A stretch of 64,000 nucleotides of DNA, taken from Rhodospirillaceae bacterium (GTDB lineage: Bacteria; Pseudomonadota; Alphaproteobacteria; MPNO01; UBA2964). Location of the stretch: NCBI GenBank assembly GCA_002720855.1, contig PBIN01000015.1, forward strand, positions 558,001 to 622,000, given 5' to 3'. The notes under the pieces are model-generated. The model searched no databases, had not been told where the DNA came from, and worked only from the letters and a program-made list of their open reading frames with translations. Below are positions 54,914 through 63,054 of this stretch, piece after piece. Each line of letters opens with the position of its first letter. Positions within the stretch are counted from its first letter, which is position 1. Both the position numbers and the translations under genes were made by a program.

Positions 54914-57358
54914 ATGGCCACCAACTCCCGAAACCTGACGCATAAACCATCGATTTTACCGCCTAGCGTTACAGCGTTTTTGCAAAACCGTGCCATCGAA
55001 GCAGCTGGAATTGTCCTCATCTTATCTTCGGTAGCAATCGTGGCTGCCTTATTGACCTACAACCCTGCCGACCCATCCTTAAACGCGGCTGCAGGGGGAG
55101 CAACGGCAAATCTCCTAGGCAATATTGGCTCCTGGACGGCTGACCTTCTATTCCAATCCATTGGTTTAGCCGCCTGGGTATTGCCATTAATCGGCCTCGC
55201 CTGGGGATGGCGGGTCGTAACCCATAAAGGCCTACGGCATCTTTGGCTTCGGTTGACGTTTCTTCCGCTCGCAGCGTTGACCGCAACGGTGGCTTTTGCC
55301 GGATTGGAAGCAGGCGCTGACTGGCCACTAAAAACCGGCTATGGCGGCGTCACAGGAGACATCGCGCTCGCCAAGCTGGTAACGCTCAGTATTGCTTTGA
55401 CCTCTTTCGGGGCGAACGCAGTTGCCGTTTTTGCTGGTCTGGTATCCATTGCGCTCATTATTGCGGCGCTTGGATTTTCCGCAGCGGAATGGCGAAAGTT
55501 TGGTAATGCTCTTTTATGGATCGGACATCACGGCGCGGCAGCTAGTGCCGCAGGCGGACGTGCAGGACTGAGGGCTGGCAAGTGGTCATTCAATGCCGCA
55601 AAGAAAGGACATGCCGCTGCAAGGCAACGGTTGGAACCAAAACTCTTTCCTGGAGATGAGGATACTGCGGCCGACATCGCAGGTTTGGATCGGTCATCCG
55701 ATGCAGCGGAGAAACGTGAGCCGCGACTCGGTGCGTCCACCCGCGAGTCCAAAAGAGAAATCGTCGCGCCTCGATCGACGAAAGCAAAACCGGGGAAAAA
55801 GGCGGAAGCGGCGCGTCAAACCAAGCTCGATTTGGGCGCTCCCGGAGAATACGAACTTCCCGATTTGGAGCTGCTTGAAACGATCATATCGGAAGACAAA
55901 TCCAGTAAATCGGACGAAGAAGCTCTTGCCGAAAATGCGCGGCTTTTGGAATCCGTTCTCGATGATTTCGGTGTACAGGGAGAAGTCGTCAAAGTGCGGC
56001 CAGGCCCTGTTGTCACCCTGTATGAATTTGAGCCGGCACCCGGCATTAAATCTTCCCGGGTAATCGGACTGGCCGACGATATAGCGCGTTCGATGAGCGC
56101 CATTTCAGCGCGCGTTGCGGTCGTTCAGGGACGTAACGCCATGGGAATCGAATTACCCAACGCAAATCGTGAAGTCGTTTCTCTCCGTGAACTCCTGGAA
56201 TCGGAAACGCTGGAAAAGAATCCATCAAAGCTCTCGTTGGCGCTTGGCAAAGACATCGGCGGTGGTCCGACGATCGCTGATTTAGCTCGCATGCCACATC
56301 TGCTTATCGCTGGGACAACCGGCTCGGGTAAGTCAGTAGCGATCAACACGATGATTATTTCTTTGCTGTACCGACTGTCGCCCGAGCATTGCCGGCTAGT
56401 AATGATTGATCCAAAAATGCTTGAGCTGTCAGTCTATGATGGCATTCCTCATTTGCTCTGTCCTGTAGTGACAGACCCAAAGAAGGCCGTTGTTGCCCTT
56501 CGTTGGACGGTGCGGGAAATGGAAGAGCGGTACCGCGCAATGTCCACCATGGGAGTGCGCAATATCGCTGGATACAATGCACGCTTGGACGAGGCCCGTA
56601 AGAACGGAGAAACACTTACGAGAACAGTTCAGACCGGCTTCGATTCCGAAACCGGCGAGCCTATTTACGAAGATCAACCGCTCAATATGAGCCCGCTGCC
56701 ATTCATCGTTGTAATTGTCGATGAGATGGCTGACTTGATGCTGGTGGCCGGCAAAGAAGTCGAGGCATCGGTCCAGCGCATTGCACAAATGGCTCGCGCC
56801 GCTGGAATTCATCTTATTATGGCAACGCAACGGCCCTCCGTAGATGTTATTACAGGCACGATTAAAGCAAACTTCCCAACACGGATTAGTTTCCAGGTTA
56901 CATCGAAAATCGACAGTCGGACGATCCTTGGCGAAGCTGGCGCGGAGCAATTACTCGGCCAGGGTGACATGCTGTTTATGGCCGGTGGTGGCCGCATATC
57001 GCGTGTCCATGGCCCGCTTGTTACCGATGAAGAAGTCGAACGCGTTGTAACAGCGCTGAAAGCCCAAGGCATGCCGGAATATATCGAAGAAGTCACCCAG
57101 GAAGATCCAGGTAACCCCGTTGGCGGCGCCAGCGGCAGCGACAGCAATAGTAGCGATGCGCTTTATGACCAGGCTGTCGCTTTGGTTTGCCGCGAACGCA
57201 AAGCATCAACCAGCTTTGTTCAACGGCATTTACAAATCGGGTATAACAGGGCGGCCCGCATTGTCGATCAAATGGAAGCAGAAGGCGTCATTAGCGCCGC
57301 AAACCATGTTGGCAAGCGGGAAGTATTGGCCCGCGATATCGAAAACCGCGAAACGTAA
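54914..57358 (+). CDS. ftsK: DNA translocase FtsK
   Basis: A protein of ~814 residues. The N-terminal ~200 residues contain four membrane helices (AAGIVLILSSVAIVAALLTY first), followed by a short linker rich in charges and the motor: LLIAGTTGSGKSVAINTMI is Walker A and VVIVDEMADLMLVAGKEVE Walker B. The C-terminal gamma domain, CRERKASTSFVQRHLQIGYN, binds the KOPS sequences. It pumps chromosomal DNA at the division septum. ATG 54914 is chosen because GAGGAGG ends 7 bp upstream; the frame extends to 54848 but overlaps the aminotransferase gene. Confidence 0.95.
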   Translation: MATNSRNLTHKPSILPPSVTAFLQNRAIEAAGIVLILSSVAIVAALLTYNPADPSLNAAAGGATANLLGNIGSWTADLLFQSIGLAAWVLPLIGLAWGWRVVTHKGLRHLWLRLTFLPLAALTATVAFAGLEAGADWPLKTGYGGVTGDIALAKLVTLSIALTSFGANAVAVFAGLVSIALIIAALGFSAAEWRKFGNALLWIGHHGAAASAAGGRAGLRAGKWSFNAAKKGHAAARQRLEPKLFPGDEDTAADIAGLDRSSDAAEKREPRLGASTRESKREIVAPRSTKAKPGKKAEAARQTKLDLGAPGEYELPDLELLETIISEDKSSKSDEEALAENARLLESVLDDFGVQGEVVKVRPGPVVTLYEFEPAPGIKSSRVIGLADDIARSMSAISARVAVVQGRNAMGIELPNANREVVSLRELLESETLEKNPSKLSLALGKDIGGGPTIADLARMPHLLIAGTTGSGKSVAINTMIISLLYRLSPEHCRLVMIDPKMLELSVYDGIPHLLCPVVTDPKKAVVALRWTVREMEERYRAMSTMGVRNIAGYNARLDEARKNGETLTRTVQTGFDSETGEPIYEDQPLNMSPLPFIVVIVDEMADLMLVAGKEVEASVQRIAQMARAAGIHLIMATQRPSVDVITGTIKANFPTRISFQVTSKIDSRTILGEAGAEQLLGQGDMLFMAGGGRISRVHGPLVTDEEVERVVTALKAQGMPEYIEEVTQEDPGNPVGGASGSDSNSSDALYDQAVALVCRERKASTSFVQRHLQIGYNRAARIVDQMEAEGVISAANHVGKREVLARDIENRET

Positions 57359-57417
57359 CTTTTGAGCTTCGGCACCCTGTCTTAAACGTGCCATAATTAA
57401 TCTGTTACACTGGACAG

Positions 57418-58089
57418 ATGATGTCTTTGATTAATCATCAAATTGTAAAGAGGGGCGCAATTCTTGTGCTGCTAGGGCTGGCCGCGATTTGCTGCGCAAC
57501 ATCCGGTGCAATTGCTCAGAAAGCTGGAAAGCACAGCACGGCAACTGACCCCTTACTTGCTTCTGCGGAATCTTTCATAAATTCCATAAGGACTTTAAAG
57601 GCCTCATTCGTACAGGCCGCAACAAACGGTGTTTTCGCCAAGGGCACAATATATATCGAGCGGCCGGGAAACCTGCGAATTGAATATGAAAAACCGGCAA
57701 CGCTTCAAGTGTATGCAGATGGAATTTGGTTAATCTACGTAGATGAAGAACTAAAAGAAGTTAGCCAGCTACCACTAAGCGCAACTCCCGCTTCATTTCT
57801 GGTTCGCGACAATTTTCGCTTTTCGGATGGGCTGACGGTCTTAAAAATCGAAAAGAGAAACCGGACTTTGCGTATAAAATTGGCGCGTAAGGGTGAAGAA
57901 GACAGTGGAACTCTCACGCTGATTCTATCGGAGCAGGCGAATGCTTTTCGTGGTTGGACCGTTACAGACACACAGGGGGTAAGGACAACGGTCTCACTCC
58001 TTTCGCCGATCATTAACCAGCCAATTTCCAAAAAGGTATTTGTTTTCACGCCGCCTGACTGGTCATCTCCGAGTGACGCCCAGGAATAG
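57418..58089 (+). CDS. lolA: Outer-membrane lipoprotein carrier protein LolA
   Basis: A 223-residue periplasmic protein. The N-terminal segment with ILVLLGLAAICCATSGAIAQ is a signal peptide. The mature part has SFVQAATNGVFAKGTIYIER, GNLRIEYEKPATLQVYADG and QLPLSATPASFLVRDN, the LolA beta-sandwich pattern. It carries lipoproteins from LolCDE to the outer membrane. The order ftsK-lolA-(hydrolase)-xthA is common in alphaproteobacteria. Two adjacent ATG codons (57418, 57421) could serve as start. Confidence 0.92.
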   Translation: MMSLINHQIVKRGAILVLLGLAAICCATSGAIAQKAGKHSTATDPLLASAESFINSIRTLKASFVQAATNGVFAKGTIYIERPGNLRIEYEKPATLQVYADGIWLIYVDEELKEVSQLPLSATPASFLVRDNFRFSDGLTVLKIEKRNRTLRIKLARKGEEDSGTLTLILSEQANAFRGWTVTDTQGVRTTVSLLSPIINQPISKKVFVFTPPDWSSPSDAQE

Positions 58090-58094
58090 CGCTT

Positions 58095-58904
58095 ATGTTG
58101 CGGGAAGGCCCCTCTCGTGATAGCCAAGGCGGGATGTCTGACAAAAATAAAAAACCGATCATTGGCGTACCCGTAAACCATACACCCGCGACAGAATCGA
58201 TGTCGGCGCTTTTTATGACGGCAGAAAAATATGCACGCGCATCGATGGAGATTTCCGATACGGCACCGATACTAATTCCGGCATTTGGCGAGGCGACGGA
58301 CATCGGATCGATGCTTGATTTGATCGATGGTCTGCTGCTCACGGGTGGCAGGGCTAATGTTGAACCTCACCACTTTGGTGGAAAGGCTTTTCCAGACGAT
58401 GAGATTATAGACCCCGAACGGGACAAAACAGTATTGCCGCTGGTCAGAGGTTGTGTAGAGCGTGGTATTCCGGTCTTTGGCATCTGCCGCGGTATTCAAG
58501 AAATCAATGTTGCAATGGGGGGCACGCTCCATTACCGCGCCCATCTTCTGCCCGGGAGAAATGATCACCGCATGCGGCAAGATACAGAACTTCAGGAAGA
58601 ACGGTTTGAACCACGGCATGCCATTTCCCTGACGCCAAACGGCTATCTACACAAATTGCTTGGCAAGACCGAGACAATGGTGAATTCACTTCACGCGCAA
58701 TGTGTCGATCGGGTTGCAGACGGTTTTGTTGTTGAAGCGATGTCTCCCGACGACATTATCGAAGCCATAAACATGCCATCAGCAGCGCGGTTTACAGTTG
58801 GAGTCCAGTGGCATGCGGAATGGAAAGCACAGGATCATGAGCTGGCGCGCAAATTGTTCGAAGCTTTTGGCGATGCCGCTTATGACCATGCGAAAAACAA
58901 ATAG
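58095..58904 (+). CDS. PuuD-type gamma-glutamyl-gamma-aminobutyrate hydrolase family protein (peptidase C26)
   Basis: A 269-residue class I amidotransferase-fold hydrolase: KPIIGVPVNHTPATESM, GLLLTGGRANVEPHHF, PVFGICRGIQEINVAMGG with the nucleophilic Cys, and VGVQWHAEWKAQDHE for the His/Glu pair. It begins 5 bp after lolA with AGGA before ATG 58095; ATG 58134 would remove 13 residues and gives a start more like relatives. Context is housekeeping, so a metabolic gamma-glutamyl hydrolase is likely and it should not be confused with the C26 protein in the phosphoramidate cassette. Confidence 0.88.
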   Translation: MLREGPSRDSQGGMSDKNKKPIIGVPVNHTPATESMSALFMTAEKYARASMEISDTAPILIPAFGEATDIGSMLDLIDGLLLTGGRANVEPHHFGGKAFPDDEIIDPERDKTVLPLVRGCVERGIPVFGICRGIQEINVAMGGTLHYRAHLLPGRNDHRMRQDTELQEERFEPRHAISLTPNGYLHKLLGKTETMVNSLHAQCVDRVADGFVVEAMSPDDIIEAINMPSAARFTVGVQWHAEWKAQDHELARKLFEAFGDAAYDHAKNK

Positions 58905-58925
58905 AAAATTGGCAGGGATCAGGAC

Positions 58926-59711
58926 ATGCGAATAGCCACTTGGAATATCAATTCTCTTCGATTACGGATGCCGACACTCGGAAAGATCGTCGATGCCCTG
59001 AAACCCGATGTTGTGTGTTTGCAAGAAACAAAAGTCGAAGATGGTCTGTTCCCAGCTGATGACGTACGCAAGCTCGGCTTTGATCACATTCTGTTCCGAG
59101 GCATGAAGAGTTATAATGGCGTGGCGATTTTATCGCGTGTCCCACTCACCGAGATGAAAAAACGGCAATGGTGCGGTAAAGATGATTGTCGTCACGTCGC
59201 GGCAAAACTGCCGGACGGCACAGAGCTTCATAACTTTTATGTCCCTGCCGGTGGTGATATTCCGGACCCCGCGGAAAACGAAAAGTTTGCGCATAAACTC
59301 GCTTTTATCGAGGAAATGGCGAGTTGGTTTGAGTCCAAGCGACAGGCAAAGCGAGTTCTGGTCGGGGATCTCAATATTGCGCCACTTGAAACAGATGTCT
59401 GGTCCCACAAGCAGCTGTTAAAGATCGTTAGCCATACTCCTGTCGAAGTCGATGGCTTGAATAAGATAATGACTGCACACAAATGGATTGATGCTGTTCG
59501 ACAGATTATTCCTCCCGAAGAACTTCTCTATAGCTGGTGGAGTTATCGCAACCGAACATGGCCGGGCAGTGATCGCGGAAGACGGCTTGATCACATTTGG
59601 GTAACACCCGCCTTGTCAGCAAAAATCCAGGATGCACAGGTTTTCCGCGAGGCGCGCGGCTGGGAAAAACCATCTGACCACGTACCCGTTACTATCGATC
59701 TCGACATATAA
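58926..59711 (+). CDS. xthA: Exodeoxyribonuclease III
   Basis: A 261-residue ExoIII/AP-endonuclease: RIATWNINSLRLRMPTL, VVCLQETKVEDGLF with the metal-binding Glu, NGVAILSRVPL, VLVGDLNIAPLETDV and the terminal EKPSDHVPVTIDLD with the catalytic Asp-His. It cuts at abasic sites and trims 3' ends during base-excision repair. It follows the PuuD-type gene by 21 bp. Sequence matches the family at full length. Confidence 0.95.
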   Translation: MRIATWNINSLRLRMPTLGKIVDALKPDVVCLQETKVEDGLFPADDVRKLGFDHILFRGMKSYNGVAILSRVPLTEMKKRQWCGKDDCRHVAAKLPDGTELHNFYVPAGGDIPDPAENEKFAHKLAFIEEMASWFESKRQAKRVLVGDLNIAPLETDVWSHKQLLKIVSHTPVEVDGLNKIMTAHKWIDAVRQIIPPEELLYSWWSYRNRTWPGSDRGRRLDHIWVTPALSAKIQDAQVFREARGWEKPSDHVPVTIDLDI

Positions 59712-59743
59712 ATATTTCAAGATCTTACAATTCCGTTGTTGCT

Positions 59744-59771
59744 CTTGAATCCCTAAGAATCGACCCCATAT
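59744..59771 (+). promoter_or_regulatory. Sigma-32 heat-shock promoter
   Basis: CTTGAA (59744-59749), a 14-bp spacer and CCCCATAT (59764-59771) match the sigma-32 consensus exactly in both boxes and in the spacing of 13-17. Transcription would start near 59778, where the first hairpin of the leader begins. Directs the hsp20 gene at 59871. Confidence 0.8.
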
Positions 59772-59778
59772 CGGTTAT

Positions 59779-59870
59779 GAAGACGCCAATGATTGGGTCT
59801 TCGGATTCTGAAACGGGTTTGGCCATCTGGCAGACCCCACAACTGATATTGCTCATAGGAGGGTATCGAT
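59779..59870 (+). promoter_or_regulatory. ROSE-like RNA thermometer in the hsp20 leader
   Basis: The ~92-base leader folds as three hairpins: GAAGAC/GTCTTC (59779-59784 with 59797-59802), GGGTTTG/CAGACCC (59815-59821 with 59831-59837), and a last one at 59845-59867 that pairs TTGCT with the AGGA of the ribosome site. ROSE elements use this UYGCU-AGGA pairing with a G-G mismatch, and they precede alphaproteobacterial small-heat-shock genes. Heating should melt the last hairpin and expose the AGGAGGG. Structure was judged by eye. Confidence 0.75.
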
Positions 59871-60326
59871 ATGACGACTTTTGATTTTTCCCCACTTTTC
59901 CGTTCCTCGGTCGGCTTCGACAGTATTCCGCGACTATTGGATACTGCGATGCGAACCGCTGACCGTAGTGACAGCTATCCGCCCTACAACATTGAGAAGA
60001 CCGACGAAAATACCTATCGGATCTCAATCGCGGTCGCTGGATTTAGCGAAGACGATCTAGAGGTCACAGCCAAAGAAGACACTCTGGTTGTGCGCAGCAA
60101 AGCGCAGGAAGTGGAAGACGACAGCAACTACCTATACAGGGGTATTGCTGGACGTGCCTTTGAACGCAAGTTTCAACTTGCGGATCACATCCGTGTAGTC
60201 GACGCAGATCTAACGAACGGTCTGCTGCACATTAATCTTGAGCGCGAGGTACCTGAGGAACTCAAGCCACGTACTGTTGAGATTAATTCTGGCAGCGCTA
60301 ACCGGCTGGTTGGCAAAGCCGCATAA
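59871..60326 (+). CDS. Small heat-shock protein (Hsp20/IbpA family)
   Basis: A 151-residue alpha-crystallin protein. NIEKTDENTYRISIAVAGF starts the alpha-crystallin domain, DDLEVTAKEDTLVVRSK and FERKFQLADHIRVVDADLTNG follow, and GLLHINLEREVPE ends with the VP-type C-terminal motif. It is an ATP-independent holdase for unfolded proteins. AGGAGGG lies before the ATG, in the last leader hairpin. A sigma-32 promoter and a terminator make it a one-gene unit. Confidence 0.95.
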   Translation: MTTFDFSPLFRSSVGFDSIPRLLDTAMRTADRSDSYPPYNIEKTDENTYRISIAVAGFSEDDLEVTAKEDTLVVRSKAQEVEDDSNYLYRGIAGRAFERKFQLADHIRVVDADLTNGLLHINLEREVPEELKPRTVEINSGSANRLVGKAA

Positions 60327-60350
60327 GTAAACTTCCCGTCCAAAAAGGAG

Positions 60351-60383
60351 CGGCGCCCCCTACGCCCGGGGCGCCGTTTTTTT
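60351..60383 (+). terminator. Rho-independent terminator of hsp20
   Basis: A perfect 9-bp stem, CGGCGCCCC (60351-60359) with GGGGCGCCG (60368-60376), loop of 8 bases, followed by seven T. On the minus strand the stem is followed by CTCCTTTTT, so it may also serve the reverse-strand gene ending at 60393. Confidence 0.88.
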
Positions 60384-60392
60384 ATCTTAAAC

Positions 60393-60839
60393 TTATCCGC
60401 TTCTTGCGTCGCGTAGCTGGGCGTTTGTCTGTTCGAGACGTTGTGCGAGTTCCCGCATAATCTCTATGCCCATATCGGGATATTCCCGTACCATCTGAAA
60501 AAACAGGTCTTTGGAAATCGCCAGTGTCGTCACCTGCTCAATAGCCCTTAAAGTCGCGGTGCGTGGCACATCGCACAGAATTGCGATCTCTCCAACGAGC
60601 TCATTCTTTCCAATTTTAGCGACTGCAAGTTCCCCGCTTGGGCTGTCGATGAGGACATCAGCACTGCCATCAAAAATGATATAGGCTGTATCGCCGGAAT
60701 CGCCTTGATGGAATAATTCCTGACCTTCTCCAAAGATGACCCGCTCACTGGCAAAAGCCAGGAGTTTTAGTTTTGATGGGTCGATCTTCGAAAATAAGGG
60801 GATATTCCGAAGCAGCTCGACTTCCTCGTTTAAACTCAC
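60393..60839 (-). CDS. Cyclic-nucleotide-binding-domain protein
   Basis: A 148-residue single CAP_ED domain: LLRNIPLFSKIDPSKLKLLA, VIFGEGQELFHQGDSGDTAYIIFDG, SPSGELAVAKIGKNELVGEIAILCDVPRTATLRA. GEIAILCDVPRTAT matches the phosphate-binding cassette of cNMP-binding proteins, including the Arg. There is no DNA-binding helix-turn-helix. It lies directly downstream of the ABC gene, and in alphaproteobacteria such domains commonly accompany this ABC family. Confidence 0.85.
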   Translation of the reverse strand: MSLNEEVELLRNIPLFSKIDPSKLKLLAFASERVIFGEGQELFHQGDSGDTAYIIFDGSADVLIDSPSGELAVAKIGKNELVGEIAILCDVPRTATLRAIEQVTTLAISKDLFFQMVREYPDMGIEIMRELAQRLEQTNAQLRDARSG

Positions 60840-60857
60840 AACAATCTCCTTTTACGC

Positions 60858-62846
60858 TTACTCAGCATTCATTAATTCCGTGAGGGCGCTGCCCTCGATT
60901 GATAAGGCCTCGTAGGTGCCCTCTTCCACGACGCGCCCAGCTTGCAATACAAGAATTTGGTCAAAACTTTCAGCGAGCGCGGCGCGATGGACGACCCAGA
61001 TTACACCGCGATCTTCAAACTCAGAGAGCAGGTTTTTCAGAATCCGACCCTGGCTGGCTCCATCAATTGTCGCCGTTGCTTCATTGAGAATGAGCACATC
61101 GGGCTTTTTAATAACCGCACGGGCCAATCCGAGTTTCTGGCGCTGCACGGAAGATAGACGGCCACCGCCCACGCCGACCTGATAATCCAAACCAACTTCA
61201 ATTATGTCGTCACGAAGCTCAAGCATCGTGACGACGTCAGCGATCGCCGCGCCAACTTGTTCCGTGCCGCGGGCGTGACCATAAGCCATCTTGCCGAAGA
61301 GGATATTGTCCTGGAGAGATGCCGATGCGGTGTAGGATTCCTGAACAAAATGTTCCACCGACCCCTTAAGTTCGTCGGGAAGATTGTCAGCGAAGATTTT
61401 TCTGGCAGCCAGAATTTGCTCCTTTAATGGCTCATCAATAATGCCAAGCCGATGACGCGCCGGTGTTAGGCGGAACGGGAGTGACAGAATCATTGTGCGC
61501 TCATCATCGCGCAATGCTTCAACGCCCTCCCGCCCCAAACGAGCGAGAAGCGCTTGATATGCCGGTAGATCCTCATGGCTAATAAATGCATACCTTTCGA
61601 AGAACTCATGTCCGGGTGGCAAATCTGCAAACAATTCAACCATGGTCGAGGCGACCTGCCGTCCGGCATCCATCATCGCTTCGGTTAAATTGGCTATTTC
61701 CAGAACCTCGAGGACATACGGGTGTTCAGCAAGGCGTTCCAGATCAAAAGCATCACCGACGGGACGTCCAAAGAGTAAATTCTCTCCGACAGTTGCGTTG
61801 TCGTTATATTTTTCTTTGTCAAATACTTCGACCAAAGGGCTCAACTCGGGGTCTTCAAGTTTCTTTTTAAAGGCCGCTCTGGCTTCGAGTATACGCGCAA
61901 CAAGCTCGGGTTTTGCCGCAGGGTCAATAGCCCCACGGAGGCCAAGTTCATAAATGTCCTCTCGTAGGTCAACCAGATCAAGGACTTCGAGCGCACGCCG
62001 GGTAAGATCGCTATTGTCATTGACGCCGGCAGCGGCGTAATCGATCCAATCTGCGCCGAGATCGTCGATTGAGTTACCTGATTGTTTCGCCTCTGCCTCC
62101 ATTTTACGGCGCTCGGCCCCGTCCTCATTCGAATATTCGGGTGCGATCAAGGGCAAATGTTTTAAACCCTATGTAAGGTTGTCCCGCACTGAAGTGGAAA
62201 AGATATAGGCCGTCGGCCCTACATAACCGATCCGGCGACCCGAAACCGCTTCAGGTAATTTATCAAGCGCTTCGCCATCAACCGTTAGCGATCCACCGGT
62301 TCCAACGACAAGGCGCGACAGCAGCATACCTAGTTGATCTTTTCCGCTGCCCCCCGCACCAACGATGGCAACGGTTTTGCCGGGCTCCAATTCAAATGAG
62401 GCGGAATCCACCAGCGCGTGACCGGTTTCATCTTCCAACCGGATACCGGACGCAGAAAATTTTCCACTGAGAGAGTTAACAGTATCAGGCTCGCCAAGCT
62501 GCTGATCCGCTTCCATCATTCCCATGGGTTCGAATTGCTCGATTACCTGATCATACTTGATCGCCGCATCGGCACGCCGCTGATAAAAATTCAGCAACTC
62601 TTTCCACGGTGCGGCCAAATCCTTATTTGCAGCGAGAACGGCAACCAGAGTGCCAATCTCAAGCTCGCCCTGGATGACCAAATACCCGCCAACGGAGTAG
62701 AAGAAAAAGGGGCCAAGATGATTGACGGTATTGTTAATGAACTTGATAACAAATTTCCACAGATACGCTTTGTAGCGTGTGAAAAATATGTCGTTAAGCC
62801 GGTTGGAAAATTCCGCGAGTTCCAAACGCGCTGCTGAGCTTGGCAT
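60858..62846 (-). pseudogene. ABC transporter (large alphaproteobacterial type) with lost 5' end and an in-frame amber codon
   Basis: The minus strand encodes, in one frame, ARLELAEFSNRLNDIF, the permease end (FFFYSVGGYLVIQGELEIG), Walker A GAGGSGKDQLGMLLSRL, then SVRDNLT, a TAG at 62169-62171, and GLKHLPLIAPEY continuing for 432 residues to a degenerate signature LSSVQRQKLGLARA and Walker B DVLILNEATAT. The family has a long insert between Walker A and signature; the expected residue at the TAG is Tyr. No permease beginning (~280 residues) exists upstream: homology stops near 62840. It is thus a broken gene, or one needing readthrough. Confidence 0.7.
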
Positions 62847-63048
62847 GGTCAAATGTCTTGTCGACGACGGCAATCGGGACCCCAGAATGATGGCAACTGC
62901 ACTACGTCATTTGCCACAGCAGACCAGGCCGTCCGAAATCGTTGTTCCGGGCCTTCTTGACGGATTGCAAAATGTAAATCGATTAACCGACCGCATATTG
63001 TCAAATCGCCCACTGCGACAGGTGATCCTGGCACATCAGAACGGATAA
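62845..63048 (+). pseudogene. Possible 3' fragment of an unidentified gene
   Basis: An open + strand frame, ending at TAA 63046-63048, whose beginning coincides with the point where ABC homology on the other strand stops. Its 67 residues (…RPSEIVVPGLLDGLQNVNRL…) do not match a family I know. It ends 6 bp before the GTG of the glycosyltransferase, the spacing of co-transcribed genes. I interpret it as the end of a gene joined to the broken ABC gene by a rearrangement. A chance frame cannot be excluded. Confidence 0.35.
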
Positions 63049-63054
63049 CACCGA

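Noticed and set aside
45582-62171. Pyrrolysine or general amber suppression
   Set aside because: TAG is used as a normal terminator by several intact genes here, and both interrupted genes show other signs of decay.
62150-62175. Programmed frameshift at a TTTAAAA stretch in the ABC gene
   Set aside because: The homology continues in the same frame after the TAG, and the stop precedes the slippery-looking run, so it is a nonsense codon and no frameshift is needed.
62849-63034. Continuation of the ABC permease through frameshifts on the minus strand
   Set aside because: It would need at least two frameshifts in 200 bp; a junction at ~62840 with a + strand gene fragment is simpler, though not proven.
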